49,581 bases of DNA, from contig JBJOGW010000042.1 in the NCBI GenBank assembly GCA_046048055.1, forward strand, positions 1-49,581, read 5' to 3'. Shown in pieces: positions 31,960 through 40,881 of this stretch. The notes under the pieces were generated by a model, which was not told the origin of the DNA, searched no databases, and saw only the letters and a program-made list of their open reading frames with translations. Origin of the DNA: SYAC01 sp046048055. GTDB lineage: Bacteria; Planctomycetota; Phycisphaerae; Phycisphaerales; SM1A02. Position 1 is the stretch's first letter, and every line of letters begins with the position of its first letter. The position numbers were made by a program, and so were the translations under genes.

Positions 31960-32727
31960 ATGAGCGACCGCGCCTCCATCCTGCTGGCCATTCCCGTCTT
32001 CAACGAGGCCGCCTCGATCGAGGGCGTGCTGCGCCGCGTGGCGCGGCATGCCCGTGATGTGCTGGTGGTGGATGACGGCAGCACCGACGAGACGCCCACG
32101 ATCCTGGGACGTCACCGCGTGGAAGTGATCCGGCACGCCGAGAATCGCGGCTATGGGCGGGCCATGCAGGAGATCCTGCAGAGGGCGCACCACGACGGCT
32201 ACCGCTGGGTGATCACGATGGACTGCGACGAGCAGCACGAACCGGCGCAGATACCCGACTTCGTGCGGGCCATCGAGCTCGTCGATGCCGACGTGATCAG
32301 CGGCAGCCGCTACCTGCTGCCCGATGAACGCGACGATGCCGCGCCCGTCGAGCGGCTTCGGGTGAACCGGGCGATCACCCAGGAACTGAACGATCGCCTG
32401 GACCTGGGGATCACCGATGCCTTCTGCGGATTCAAGGCCTATCGAACCGCCGCCTGCCGAAGGCTGGCGCTCTCGGTGGATGGATACGACTTTCCGCTGC
32501 AGTTCTGGGTGCAGGCCGTGGCCGCGGGGCTGCGCGTGCACGAGATCCCGGTCCGCCGCATCTACCGGGATCTCAGCCGCACGTTCGGCGGCGGGCTCGA
32601 TGACGCGGCCGTGCGACTCAAGGCCTACCGCCACACCATGCACCGCGAGCTGCATCGCTGTCGCCACCGACTCTCGGCTCGAGCCACGCGCCACCTGCTC
32701 TCGGTCGCCGGATCCACGCCGGCATGA
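31960..32727 (+). CDS. Glycosyltransferase family 2
   Basis: 255-aa GT-A inverting transferase using a nucleotide-sugar or dolichyl/polyprenyl-type acceptor. LLAIPVFNEAASIEGVL, the nucleotide-binding DDGSTDETP, NRGYGRAMQ, and the metal-binding DCDEQHEP are visible. No membrane helix follows, so it resembles DPM1-like cytosolic transferases. Start taken as ATG 31960; GTG 31954, overlapping the lipoprotein stop, is equally possible and adds two residues. The substrate cannot be told. Confidence 0.88.
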   Translation: MSDRASILLAIPVFNEAASIEGVLRRVARHARDVLVVDDGSTDETPTILGRHRVEVIRHAENRGYGRAMQEILQRAHHDGYRWVITMDCDEQHEPAQIPDFVRAIELVDADVISGSRYLLPDERDDAAPVERLRVNRAITQELNDRLDLGITDAFCGFKAYRTAACRRLALSVDGYDFPLQFWVQAVAAGLRVHEIPVRRIYRDLSRTFGGGLDDAAVRLKAYRHTMHRELHRCRHRLSARATRHLLSVAGSTPA

Positions 32728-34049
32728 GGCAGGAACCGCCTCGGGTGGAGGTGGTGGTGCGATCCGCCTCGGGCGAGGCACCGGGGCGCGTGGATGGCAA
32801 GTCGGTCGCGTGGTGGCGCGCCTCCACACGGGAGGCTCTGGGCCTGCCCTCGGGTCCGTGCGTCGGCACCGGTCACCAAAGCGCGTGCTGGCATCCCGGC
32901 ATCCTGGCCAAGCATCTGTGGGCTGCCGATGCCGCCGCACGCGAGGGCGGATCGATGCTGCACCTGGTGGTGGACCAGGACGGCTTCGACGGCATGCTGG
33001 TGGAGTGGCCCGCGCGCGCCAGCGACGGCATGTGGAGCGTCCGGGGCCACCGCTTCGCCGAGGACGGCGGCCAGACCGCGGCCTGCCGCTGTCCATCGGC
33101 CCGGCCGCGCGCGGCGGATGCGGGCGAGGGCGCACCACCCGAGGTGGTCGAGGGGCTCGCCCGGATCGCGGCGGCCCTGGACAGCCACGTCGCGGCGCCG
33201 AATGCCGCCATGCAGGGCGCGGCGGCCATGCTCGAGTTGGCACGGCCGTGGACCGGCACGTGCACCACGGTTGCGGCAAGCCGGATCCTGCGGGCAGGAT
33301 TCGGGCGATGGCTGCTGGATCGCATGATCGCGGATCCCGCGGCGTGCGCGCGGGCCTTCAACGCCGCCTTGGCGCGCGCCCCGCGTGCCGCTCGCGGGCT
33401 GCGGCTGGCGGGAGATCGCAGCGAACTTCCGGTGTGGCTGCTTGGCCCCGCAGGCGAGCGGATGCGCGCGGATGCCGCCGACGTGCGCGGCGCGATCGAC
33501 TCCGGTGCCCCCGTGCTGCCGCGGGCCTTTCCCATGAGCGCGATCGCCCGGACGGCCCTGACCGATCGTTTCGTGCACGGCCTGGGAGGGGGCGTGTACG
33601 AGCAGGCAACGGATCACTGGATGCAGGCTTGGCTCGGATGGACCCCCCCGCCGCACGATGTGGTGAGCGCCAGCCTTCGGCTCGACATGCCGATACCCGA
33701 GGGTGCCGCTGCCGCCGCGATGCCCTGGCGTCGCGCGTGGTGCGATCCGGAACTGCTGCAGGCCCGCGGAGCCGGTCCGAGCCCGGCGCGACGGCACCTG
33801 CTGGATCGCATCGCCGCGCTCCCGGTGGGCGATCCGGGGCGACGGCGGGCGTACCGGGATCTGATCGAGGCACGCAATGCAGGCCGCGTGGCCCGGGCCA
33901 TGGAGCTGGAGTCGCTGCGGCAGGCCGAACTGGTGGCGGCCCGTGCCCGGCAGTCGCGCGAACTGGCGGCGCGGCGCACCTGGTGCTTTGCGCTGCACCC
34001 GCCCGAGGCGATCAGCCGGCTGCAGGCGGCACTGCGGGAGGCTCGCTGA
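32724..34049 (+). CDS. Unrecognised 441-aa protein, distantly BshC-like
   Basis: I cannot assign a function. Visible: TGHQSACWHPGILAKHLWAA near residue 49, MLHLVVDQDGFDGMLVEW, LPRAFPMSAIARTALTDRFV, and VHGLGGGVYEQATDHWMQAW. The early TGHQ...HPGILAK and the later RFVHGLGGxxYE blocks recall a planctomycete family with weak resemblance to bacillithiol-synthesis BshC proteins; this is a memory-based impression. A C-terminal helix rich in Arg, Ala and Glu (about 385-425) looks coiled. ATG overlaps the glycosyltransferase stop. Its end overlaps the convergent HD-nuclease gene by 38 bp. Confidence 0.6.
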   Translation: MRQEPPRVEVVVRSASGEAPGRVDGKSVAWWRASTREALGLPSGPCVGTGHQSACWHPGILAKHLWAADAAAREGGSMLHLVVDQDGFDGMLVEWPARASDGMWSVRGHRFAEDGGQTAACRCPSARPRAADAGEGAPPEVVEGLARIAAALDSHVAAPNAAMQGAAAMLELARPWTGTCTTVAASRILRAGFGRWLLDRMIADPAACARAFNAALARAPRAARGLRLAGDRSELPVWLLGPAGERMRADAADVRGAIDSGAPVLPRAFPMSAIARTALTDRFVHGLGGGVYEQATDHWMQAWLGWTPPPHDVVSASLRLDMPIPEGAAAAAMPWRRAWCDPELLQARGAGPSPARRHLLDRIAALPVGDPGRRRAYRDLIEARNAGRVARAMELESLRQAELVAARARQSRELAARRTWCFALHPPEAISRLQAALREAR

Positions 34050-35049
34050 GCGGATCGGGTCGGTACACCCGGACGTCGATCGCCCAGATCTTGTCGCTGA
34101 ACTCGTGTCCGGGCTGGTGCACATCGGCCTTGTCGCGCGCAGCGGCCACCAGCGTGGTGGCCACCTTGGCGTCCAGGTTGTCCAGCATGGCCACGAACAT
34201 GGCCTCGGGCGTGCTGGGCGGCTTGGCGGCGCCGTGCTCCATCTCGCCGTGGTGACTGATGACCATGTGCATGAGCACCCGAAGGGCCTCGGGCGGCAGT
34301 CCGGCTCCTCGCTCCGCGGCTGCCCGGGCCGCCATGCCGTGCAGCCAGACGGCGCCGCGCACCACATGGCCCACCAGGTTGCCGTCGGCGGTGTAGCTGA
34401 AGCCCTTCTCCCACTCCAACTCCGACGTCTTGCCCAGGTCGTGCAGGAACAGGCCCATCAGCACCAGATCGCGGTTGAGGCCGGGATACAGGGGCAGCAT
34501 CACATCGGCCAGCTTCATCAGCTGCAGCGTGTGCTCGAGCAGGCCGCCGATGTAGGCGTGATGCACGCTCACCGCCGCAGGCGCCGAGCGAAACCGGTCC
34601 ATGAGCGAGGCGGTGGCCAGATACTGCTCGGCCAGTGCCAGCATCCCGGGATGCCGCATCGAACGAAGCAGCGCCGCCACCTCGGCCATCATGCCGTCGA
34701 TGCTTCCCTTGGTCACCGGAAGGAGCCGGGCCAGGTCCTTCTCCTCCACGTCGACGCTGCGGATGGTCTCTGCGATCATCTGCACCTGGCCGTTGTAGGC
34801 CTGCGTCTGTCCGCTCACGAACACGAAGCCCGTGCGGGTCACCTCGGGCATGGACGCCTCCTCGAAGGTCCACACGCGGATCGCGGCCTCGCCGGTGGCG
34901 TCACGGATGAGGGCCTTGAAGAAGGGCTTGCCCGCCCGCGTGGTGCCCATCTGCGGGTTGACCAGCGCGTACACCCCATTCACGTAGGTGTTGGGCTGGA
35001 AGTCGCGGATGGACAGGTGCGGCATGGCTCCGCTCTCGAGGGTCGACAT
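34012..35049 (-). CDS. YhaM-like 3'-5' exoribonuclease (OB-fold plus HD domain)
   Basis: 345 aa. The N-terminal OB-fold (TRAGKPFFKALIRDATGEAA then IRVWTF, residues about 10-100) resembles the nucleic-acid-binding domain of YhaM. The HD domain (about 150-320) carries H163/H164, H173, the HD pair H203-D204 (LFLHDLGKTSEL), H228 and SHHGEMEHG. B. subtilis YhaM is a Mn-dependent 3'-5' RNA/DNA exonuclease. Start ATG 35049 is preferred because a TAGACT -10 lies 7 nt upstream; ATG 35025 is possible. No SD. Monocistronic and convergent with the 441-aa gene. Confidence 0.85.
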   Translation of the reverse strand: MSTLESGAMPHLSIRDFQPNTYVNGVYALVNPQMGTTRAGKPFFKALIRDATGEAAIRVWTFEEASMPEVTRTGFVFVSGQTQAYNGQVQMIAETIRSVDVEEKDLARLLPVTKGSIDGMMAEVAALLRSMRHPGMLALAEQYLATASLMDRFRSAPAAVSVHHAYIGGLLEHTLQLMKLADVMLPLYPGLNRDLVLMGLFLHDLGKTSELEWEKGFSYTADGNLVGHVVRGAVWLHGMAARAAAERGAGLPPEALRVLMHMVISHHGEMEHGAAKPPSTPEAMFVAMLDNLDAKVATTLVAAARDKADVHQPGHEFSDKIWAIDVRVYRPDPLSEPPAVPPAAG

Positions 35050-35056
35050 GGAAGTG

Positions 35057-35062
35057 AGTCTA
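35057..35062 (-). promoter_or_regulatory. -10 element of a leaderless HD-nuclease promoter
   Basis: TAGACT on the minus strand (context CGATAGACTCAC), 7 bases before ATG 35049. It is nearly the same sequence as before pheS. No SD and no clear -35. Confidence 0.5.
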
Positions 35063-35107
35063 TCGGTGGCCGCGGACGCACTTGCGACGCGGTGCCGCGG
35101 CCCGTCT

Positions 35108-36007
35108 TCAGCCGCGCATGGACGCCATGGCATCCGGAATGCCGTCAGCGATCTCCTGCGCAAGCATGCCCGCATGGCCATGGCGGGCAGACCATGCCTG
35201 CGCGCTCATGCCGTGCAGGTGCACGGCCAGTCGGGTCACCTCCACCAGCGGAAGCGGTGCCGTGATGTCGCGGCGCGTGAACTGCGCGGCCAGCCCGCCG
35301 ATGACGCCCGAGAGCGCGTCGCCGCTGCCGCCCGTGGCCAGCGCCGGTTCCACCACCGGGCAGGTCCAGGCACGCACGCCATCGCTCACCACCGTGCCGG
35401 CACCCTTGAGGGCCACCACGCATCCCAGCCGGGCGGCGAGCGTGGCGGCGGCCCCGGACCGGCTCGCCGGATCGACCGGATCCAGTTCCAGGTGAAGCGC
35501 CGCGGCCAGCCGCTCGAACTCGCCCGGGTGCGGCGTCAGCACGCACGGCGCGCGGAGGTCCGCCGCAAAGTCCGGGGAGGCGGCCAGGGCGTTGAGCGCG
35601 TCGGCATCCACCACCACCGGCACGTCCACCATGGACACCAGCCGCAACACCACCTGCTGCACGGCGAAACCCTGCCCCAGCCCCGGCCCCAGCACCACCG
35701 CCTGCGCGCGGGCGAGCACGGGATCGAGCGCCTGTGCCACCTGGCTGGGTACCAGTTCACCGCGGCCATCCACCGGCAGCGCGCAGCCGGTGGCACTGGG
35801 AGCCACGGTCAGCGCGCCCGCAAGCAGCGGCGCGGGCATGGCCAGCGTGCAGAGCCCGCAGCCGCTGCGAAGCGCCGCCCGGGCGGCCAGCGCCGGTCCA
35901 CCGAGCATGACCGGATTGCCGGCATGGCCGCCGATCACCAGCACGCTTCCGAAGGTGCCCTTGTGCCCGGATGGTTGGCGCGGTGGCAGCGTGGGCTGGT
36001 CAGTCAC
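35108..36007 (-). CDS. nnrD: ADP/ATP-dependent NAD(P)H-hydrate dehydratase
   Basis: Repairs hydrated NAD(P)H. 299 aa of ribokinase-like fold. KGTFGSVLVIGGHAGNPVM, RSGCGLCTLA, GPGLGQGF, VVDADALNAL, TPHPGEFERL, LKGAGTVVSDG and the catalytic ATGGSGDALSG follow in family order. Only the dehydratase part is present; the epimerase domain (NnrE), fused in E. coli YjeF, is missing. GTG 36007 overlaps the transglutaminase stop by 8 bases; no ATG is available near the conserved start. Confidence 0.92.
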   Translation of the reverse strand: MTDQPTLPPRQPSGHKGTFGSVLVIGGHAGNPVMLGGPALAARAALRSGCGLCTLAMPAPLLAGALTVAPSATGCALPVDGRGELVPSQVAQALDPVLARAQAVVLGPGLGQGFAVQQVVLRLVSMVDVPVVVDADALNALAASPDFAADLRAPCVLTPHPGEFERLAAALHLELDPVDPASRSGAAATLAARLGCVVALKGAGTVVSDGVRAWTCPVVEPALATGGSGDALSGVIGGLAAQFTRRDITAPLPLVEVTRLAVHLHGMSAQAWSARHGHAGMLAQEIADGIPDAMASMRG

Positions 36008-37499
36008 GTCCGCCCTCCAGCACCTGCACGCGCAGGTTGCCAAGGCTGGCCAGCAGCGTGATCCAGCTGGGGTCGCTGGCCGAGTCCCGCAGCGGCGTGG
36101 TGGCCAGCGCCACGTGGCCCGCATGGAACGACGCTCCCCCGGGAGGCAGCGTGGCGTCAAGGTCGATCCAGCGGTCGTTCACCAGGGCCTGCGTCCACAG
36201 GTGCCATCCGAAGACCTGCCGCTCGCCCGCGAAGGCGTCGCACCACACCAGTCCAGCCACCACACGGGCCGGGATCCCTCGCGTCCGCAGCATGGCCGCC
36301 AGCAGCACGGCGTGCTCGGTGCAGTCGCCCGAGCCCGTGCGGAGCGCCTCGCTGGCGCTGGCCAGCGCATTGGAGAGGTTCTTGCGCGGCAGGGCCCGGT
36401 GGGCGGCCGCACGCAACCGCTCCAGCATCGCGTCCGCGTTGGCGTCGGCGACCGCCTGCTGGGCCAGCGACGCGATGCGCGGATCCTTGCCGTCGATCAT
36501 CGGCGATGCCGCCAGGTAGTCGGGATCGCGGCGCTCGGGCTCGGCGGCCTCCAGGGGCGGGAGATCCAGATCCACGACCACCTCGACCGTGCCATCCGCC
36601 TCGGTCCGGGCCCGCTGCGCGCCGCACGAGGGCACCGGCTCCATGCTTCCCTCGATGGCCGAGAGTCGCACGCGCATGCGGCGGATCTCGCCTGGGTCCT
36701 TCAGCGGCCGATCCGGCTTCACGAAGCTGGCCACCATGATCTCGGGTGCCGCCACAGCGCGCTCCAGCGTGGCCTTGGCCTGGCCCTCGGTGCTGAGCAC
36801 GCTCTCGATCTCGCCCAATCCGGTGGGCGAGAGACTCCGAAGCAGCGTGTCCGAGGCGTCGCGCCACTCGCGCGTGCCCTTGGGCACCATCGGGCCGGAG
36901 AGCTTCCAGCACGTCGCTGGCCGCTCGCCGTCGGGCAGTTTCACCGTGGCGACGCCTGCCGGCTCCACGCGGACGCGCTGCGGCAGGCGACCTTGCGTGG
37001 GCTCGAGGATGGTCTGCTCGAAGGCGGCGCCCTGGCCTCGCAGCCGCGCGGCGGCGGTCTCCGCGGCGCGGGGCGGCAGCGCCTCGCTTGCGAGCGGTGG
37101 CCACCGCCTCTCGTTCACGCGCGCACCATCGATGGTGCGCTCGACCACGCCCTCCGAGCCGTAGGTCCATGTGACCCGCACCGCCTGCCCGCCGCCGGTC
37201 TGCGTGCGCCCACCGGAGATCGGTCGACCGTCGTCGCTCTCCACGATCCAGCCGCCGGTGGTCATGTCCAGCATGGTGCCGCCGCGGCCCAGGCGAAGTC
37301 GCGTCTGGCTCTCGGTGCGCCAGCCCTCGGGCACGCGCTCCACCAGCGACCGCGTCCAGCCCGCGGGACGACCGCCCACGCGCACCTCGAACCACCGCTC
37401 CACGCGATCCGGCTCGGACCTCGCTCCCACCAGCAGCGCCAGCGCCGCCAGGACCGCCGTCCCAAGGATCCGGGTGGCCGGCGTGGGACCGTCACGCAC
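36000..37499 (-). CDS. Exported transglutaminase-like protein
   Basis: 499 aa. N-terminal hydrophobic segment (ILGTAVLAALALLVGA) for export or anchoring. A large beta-rich region (about 30-320) is followed by a transglutaminase-like core: catalytic C393 in GSGDCTEHAVLLAAMLR, H433 in FGWHLWTQAL and D448 in WIDLDAT. Such proteins act as proteases or peptidases or in peptide cross-linking; the substrate is unknown. GTG start one base after the lysS stop and overlap with nnrD indicate one transcript. Confidence 0.82.
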   Translation of the reverse strand: MRDGPTPATRILGTAVLAALALLVGARSEPDRVERWFEVRVGGRPAGWTRSLVERVPEGWRTESQTRLRLGRGGTMLDMTTGGWIVESDDGRPISGGRTQTGGGQAVRVTWTYGSEGVVERTIDGARVNERRWPPLASEALPPRAAETAAARLRGQGAAFEQTILEPTQGRLPQRVRVEPAGVATVKLPDGERPATCWKLSGPMVPKGTREWRDASDTLLRSLSPTGLGEIESVLSTEGQAKATLERAVAAPEIMVASFVKPDRPLKDPGEIRRMRVRLSAIEGSMEPVPSCGAQRARTEADGTVEVVVDLDLPPLEAAEPERRDPDYLAASPMIDGKDPRIASLAQQAVADANADAMLERLRAAAHRALPRKNLSNALASASEALRTGSGDCTEHAVLLAAMLRTRGIPARVVAGLVWCDAFAGERQVFGWHLWTQALVNDRWIDLDATLPPGGASFHAGHVALATTPLRDSASDPSWITLLASLGNLRVQVLEGGRD

Positions 37500-37500
37500 G

Positions 37501-39087
37501 TCAGCTCCTCTTGAGCAGCGGGAAGAGGATCACGTCACGGATGCTGGGCGAGTCGGTGAGCAGCATGACCAGCCGGTCGATGCCGATGCCCAGTCCACCT
37601 GCCGGCGGCATGCCCACCTTGAGCGCGTCGAGGAAGTCCTCGTCCAGCGTGCGGAAGGTGCTCTCCTCGTCGTCGAGGCCCGCCAGCTGCTGGGTGAACT
37701 TCTCGCGCTGGATGTCGGGATCGTTCAGCTCCGTGTAGGCGGGCCCGACCTCCATGCCGGCGATGAAGAGATCCCAACGCTCGCACAGCCGGGGATCGTC
37801 GCGGCGTGGCCGCGTGAGTGGGCTGATGGCGCTTGGCCAGTCGGTCACGAAGGTGGGTCGAAGCGGGTCGATGCACGGTTCCCCCACCAGCTCGAAGAGC
37901 GCCTCCACCAGCAGCCAATGATCCAGCCCGGCGGCATCGGGCACGTGCCGCTTCACGGCCTCGGTCCGCACCTTCGCCTCGTCGAACATGCTGAAGCCGG
38001 CGCCACGCTCGAACAGCTCGCCGAAGGCCACGCGCACGAAGGGCCTGGCGTAGTCGATGCGCATCGCTCCGAACGGCAGCGTGGGGCCCGGACCCGCGTC
38101 ATCGCGACCCCTGGCCATCTCCACCGCGGCCTCGTGCACCAGCGACTCGGTCAGCTCGAGCATGGACCAGCAGTCTCCGAAGGCCTCGTAGGCCTCCATC
38201 GCCGTGAACTCGGGGTTGTGGCTGCGGTCCACCCCCTCGTTGCGGAAGTTGCGGTTGATCTCGAACACCTTCGGCATGCCGCCCACCAGCAGCCGCTTCA
38301 GGTAGAGCTCGGGCGCCACGCGCAGGAACAGGCTCATGTCCAGCGCGTTGTGGGCGGTCACGAAGGGTCGAGCCGCCGCGCCGCCGGCCAGCGGCTGCAT
38401 CATGGGGGTCTCCACTTCCAGGAACCCGCGATCCTCCATGAAGCGACGCACCAGGCTCACGATCCGGCTTCGCGCCGCGAAGGTGGCCATGGTCCTGGGC
38501 GTGGCCCACATGTCCACGTAGCGGCGGCGGTAGCGCGTCTCGGCGTCCTCCAGGCCGTGCCACTTGCCGGGCGGCGGGGCCAGGCTCTTGCACTGCAGGG
38601 CGATCGACCGGGCCCACACGCACACCTCGCCCTTGTTGGTGCGTCCCACCGGACCCTCGGCGCTCAGGATGTCGCCGTAGTCCAGCGCCTTGGCAAGCTC
38701 GAAAGCGTCCGCGCCCACGTTGGCCTTGCTGATGGACACCTGCAGGTCACCGGTGTGGTCTCGAAGCCACACGAACACCAGCTTGCCCAGGTCACGGTGC
38801 TGCACCACGCGGCCCGCCACGCGTCGCACCGGCCGCGGCTCCGCCGGTGCGTGCGAGGGGTCCGCCTTGGTCCGGGCCGCCTCCGCGTCGGCGGCCACCT
38901 GCAGCTCCTCGCGGAAGGCGGCACGTGCCTCGGCGAGCGAGACCAGTCCCTCGACGCGGCCGCCATACGGCTCGATCTTCAGTTCGCGACGAAAGCGATC
39001 CAGTTTGGCGCGGCGTGCCGCCTCCAGCACCGATGGATGCTCCTCGGCTGCGGGCGATTCGTCCTTGCCGACGGGTTCAGACGACAT
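37501..39087 (-). CDS. lysS: Lysyl-tRNA synthetase, class II
   Basis: 528 aa. N-terminal anticodon-binding OB-fold (VAGRVVQHRDLGKLVFVWLRD), then the class II core: VDMWATPRTM with motif 1 region FLEVETPMMQ, motif 2 FEINRNFRNEGVDRSHNPEF, ALFELVGEP, and motif 3 GLGIGIDRLVMLLT. Start ATG 39087: a TACCAT -10 is 7 nt upstream, and the first 20 residues are an acidic leader. The longer upstream frame lacks similarity. No SD. It heads the lysS-transglutaminase-nnrD operon. Confidence 0.96.
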   Translation of the reverse strand: MSSEPVGKDESPAAEEHPSVLEAARRAKLDRFRRELKIEPYGGRVEGLVSLAEARAAFREELQVAADAEAARTKADPSHAPAEPRPVRRVAGRVVQHRDLGKLVFVWLRDHTGDLQVSISKANVGADAFELAKALDYGDILSAEGPVGRTNKGEVCVWARSIALQCKSLAPPPGKWHGLEDAETRYRRRYVDMWATPRTMATFAARSRIVSLVRRFMEDRGFLEVETPMMQPLAGGAAARPFVTAHNALDMSLFLRVAPELYLKRLLVGGMPKVFEINRNFRNEGVDRSHNPEFTAMEAYEAFGDCWSMLELTESLVHEAAVEMARGRDDAGPGPTLPFGAMRIDYARPFVRVAFGELFERGAGFSMFDEAKVRTEAVKRHVPDAAGLDHWLLVEALFELVGEPCIDPLRPTFVTDWPSAISPLTRPRRDDPRLCERWDLFIAGMEVGPAYTELNDPDIQREKFTQQLAGLDDEESTFRTLDEDFLDALKVGMPPAGGLGIGIDRLVMLLTDSPSIRDVILFPLLKRS

Positions 39088-39094
39088 CGCGGCG

Positions 39095-39100
39095 ATGGTA
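39095..39100 (-). promoter_or_regulatory. -10 element of a leaderless lysS promoter
   Basis: TACCAT on the minus strand in CGATACCATCGC, 7 nt before the ATG. The same 12-mer CGATACCATCGC occurs 3 nt before the purB GTG (44769-44780), again giving a -10 to start distance of 6 nt. Confidence 0.5.
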
Positions 39101-39140
39101 TCGACGGTGCCGCAGGCCAGATGCCGTGCCGCGGGCCACC

Positions 39141-40829
39141 TCACTTGCCCGGTCGGTGCACCCCATCCCAGTCCGCCGGCGACGCGGCGATCCGCCGGGC
39201 GTGGCCGGCCAGCCACGCGAAGCGCGCGTGCTCGGCGGCACGGGCGTCCAGCCGCTCCGCCAACGCCACCAACGCTTCCGCCTCGCGCAGGGCCTCCAGT
39301 TCCATCGAAGCGGCCTCCAGATCCCGCGCCACGCCCTCGGGCACCGAACCCACAGGGACCACGTCGAAGGCCTCCACCGCTTCGGCCAGCCCCGCTGGCT
39401 GCACGCGCCCCACGCGCAGGAACTGCGCCGACTGCCGAGCCGCCGGATCCCGGGCCACCGCCGCGGTGCAGAGCAGCCCGCCACCCAGCCTTTCGGGTCT
39501 TCCCAGCGCCTCCATGCGGCTGGCGCGGTTGACCACGGTGCCAAAGAGCCCCAACTTGGCGTGCTGCCGCGCTCCCATGGGCCCGAACAGGCAGCGGCCC
39601 GCATCGATGCCCACACGCGAGGCCGGCGCCACCGCTCGCATGGCCAGGGCGGCCCGAACCGCGGCGGCCAGGTGCCCCTCACGCGGGGCGGGCACGCCAA
39701 AGGCCGCAAAGAGCCCGTCGCCGGTGAAGTCCACCACCATGCCCTGCTCATCGAAGACCGTTCGGGCCAATCCATCCATCACTGCCTGCATGCGCGCATG
39801 AACCTCCGGCAGCAGCCGCTCGTCCCCATCCACCGCCGCGCTGAAGCCCTGCAGGTCCAGGAACACGCAGGCCGCGTCCCGCCATGCCGGCTCCTGCTCA
39901 AGCGTGTCTCGGCCACCTCGGGCCAGCATCGAGGCCACGCTGGGCGAGACATAGCGGGCGATGCGCGACCGCCGCACCTGCACCACGGCCTGCGCGGCCA
40001 TCTCCGACACGATGCCGATGAAGTGCGTGAAGTTGGCGCGCCGGTCGCCCAGGGACGCGCGGCCCTCGGCACACACCACCACCGGACCAGACGCGTTGGC
40101 AAGCGCCGGAGCATGGCAGGCGACGTACTGGCTGTCGCCCATCATGGTGGCCCGCTCGCCGCCACCTCCGCCGCCGCGCTCGAACACCGCGGTCTGGCCC
40201 GGCTTGTCCACCGCCGCCGCGATCCCGCGCCGGCTCCAGCCCCTTGTGCGCATGCCCTGCGACGTCCGCGTCTCCACCTGGCCGTGCTGATCCACCTCCA
40301 GCACGGCCGCCGCGCTCACGCCGAGGCCCTCAGCCTCGACCAGCGCACGGGCGGCGTTGGCCCAGATGTCATCCTCGTCCGAGGCCTGCCCGATGGCGCG
40401 CGAGGCGGCCAGCACGTGCGCCAGCAGGCCGTCCGTGGAGGCCTGCGGTACCGACTGCACCTGGCCCATCACCCCCGGATCCTCGCCCGTGGTCAGCGGC
40501 TCCTGGGCGGCGAACACCTCGATCTCGACCGCGGCCATCACGCCGGCGCCAAGATCCAGCGTGTCACCGTCGATCAGCGGAACCGGCTCGTTGGGCCGAA
40601 GCGCGGTGCCTTGCCTGCGCGTGCCCGCGGTGCTGCCAAGATCCGTGACCATCCACCGTCCGCGGCCGTGGACCATGCGCAGGTGCTGCCGCGAGACCGT
40701 GGGCATGGAAACCACCAGGTTGCACTCGGGACCGCGGCCGATCAGCACCGTGGCACCGGGCTCCACCGAGATCGACTGCGACTGGTCGGACCAGGCGACC
40801 AGCACCCGCATGCGGCCCTGCGTGTCCAT
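39141..40829 (-). CDS. FHA-GAF-class III nucleotidyl cyclase
   Basis: 562-aa signalling protein. FHA domain (about 8-105: IGRGPECNLVVS, TVSRQHL, GSTAGT) binds phosphothreonine. A GAF-like middle (about 130-290) and a class III cyclase domain (about 318-490) follow, then a helical tail. Metal aspartates D325 (FLDLQGFS) and D371 (TGDGLF) and the transition-state N434 and R438 are present. The adenine-selecting Lys is D367 and its Asp partner is K425: a swapped pair. The product (cAMP, cGMP or other) is therefore uncertain. No membrane segment. Divergent from pfk across 52 bp. Confidence 0.88.
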   Translation of the reverse strand: MDTQGRMRVLVAWSDQSQSISVEPGATVLIGRGPECNLVVSMPTVSRQHLRMVHGRGRWMVTDLGSTAGTRRQGTALRPNEPVPLIDGDTLDLGAGVMAAVEIEVFAAQEPLTTGEDPGVMGQVQSVPQASTDGLLAHVLAASRAIGQASDEDDIWANAARALVEAEGLGVSAAAVLEVDQHGQVETRTSQGMRTRGWSRRGIAAAVDKPGQTAVFERGGGGGGERATMMGDSQYVACHAPALANASGPVVVCAEGRASLGDRRANFTHFIGIVSEMAAQAVVQVRRSRIARYVSPSVASMLARGGRDTLEQEPAWRDAACVFLDLQGFSAAVDGDERLLPEVHARMQAVMDGLARTVFDEQGMVVDFTGDGLFAAFGVPAPREGHLAAAVRAALAMRAVAPASRVGIDAGRCLFGPMGARQHAKLGLFGTVVNRASRMEALGRPERLGGGLLCTAAVARDPAARQSAQFLRVGRVQPAGLAEAVEAFDVVPVGSVPEGVARDLEAASMELEALREAEALVALAERLDARAAEHARFAWLAGHARRIAASPADWDGVHRPGK

Positions 40830-40835
40830 GCAGCG

Positions 40836-40841
40836 AGCCTA
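40836..40841 (-). promoter_or_regulatory. -10 element of a leaderless cyclase promoter
   Basis: TAGGCT on the minus strand (TTGCTAGGCTCGC), 6 nt before the ATG at 40829. No SD. It lies 22 bp from the divergent pfk -10. Confidence 0.45.
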
Positions 40842-40863
40842 GCAAGGCCTCGGAAAGCCTCGC

Positions 40864-40869
40864 TAGAAT
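40864..40869 (+). promoter_or_regulatory. -10 element of the pfk promoter
   Basis: TAGAAT in CGCTAGAATCC, 12 nt before ATG 40882, so the leader would be about 5 nt. No SD and no clear -35. The intergenic segment has an interrupted inverted repeat (GCGAGCCTAGC / GCCTCGCTAG) spanning both -10s. Confidence 0.5.
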
Positions 40870-40881
40870 CCGGGACTTTCC

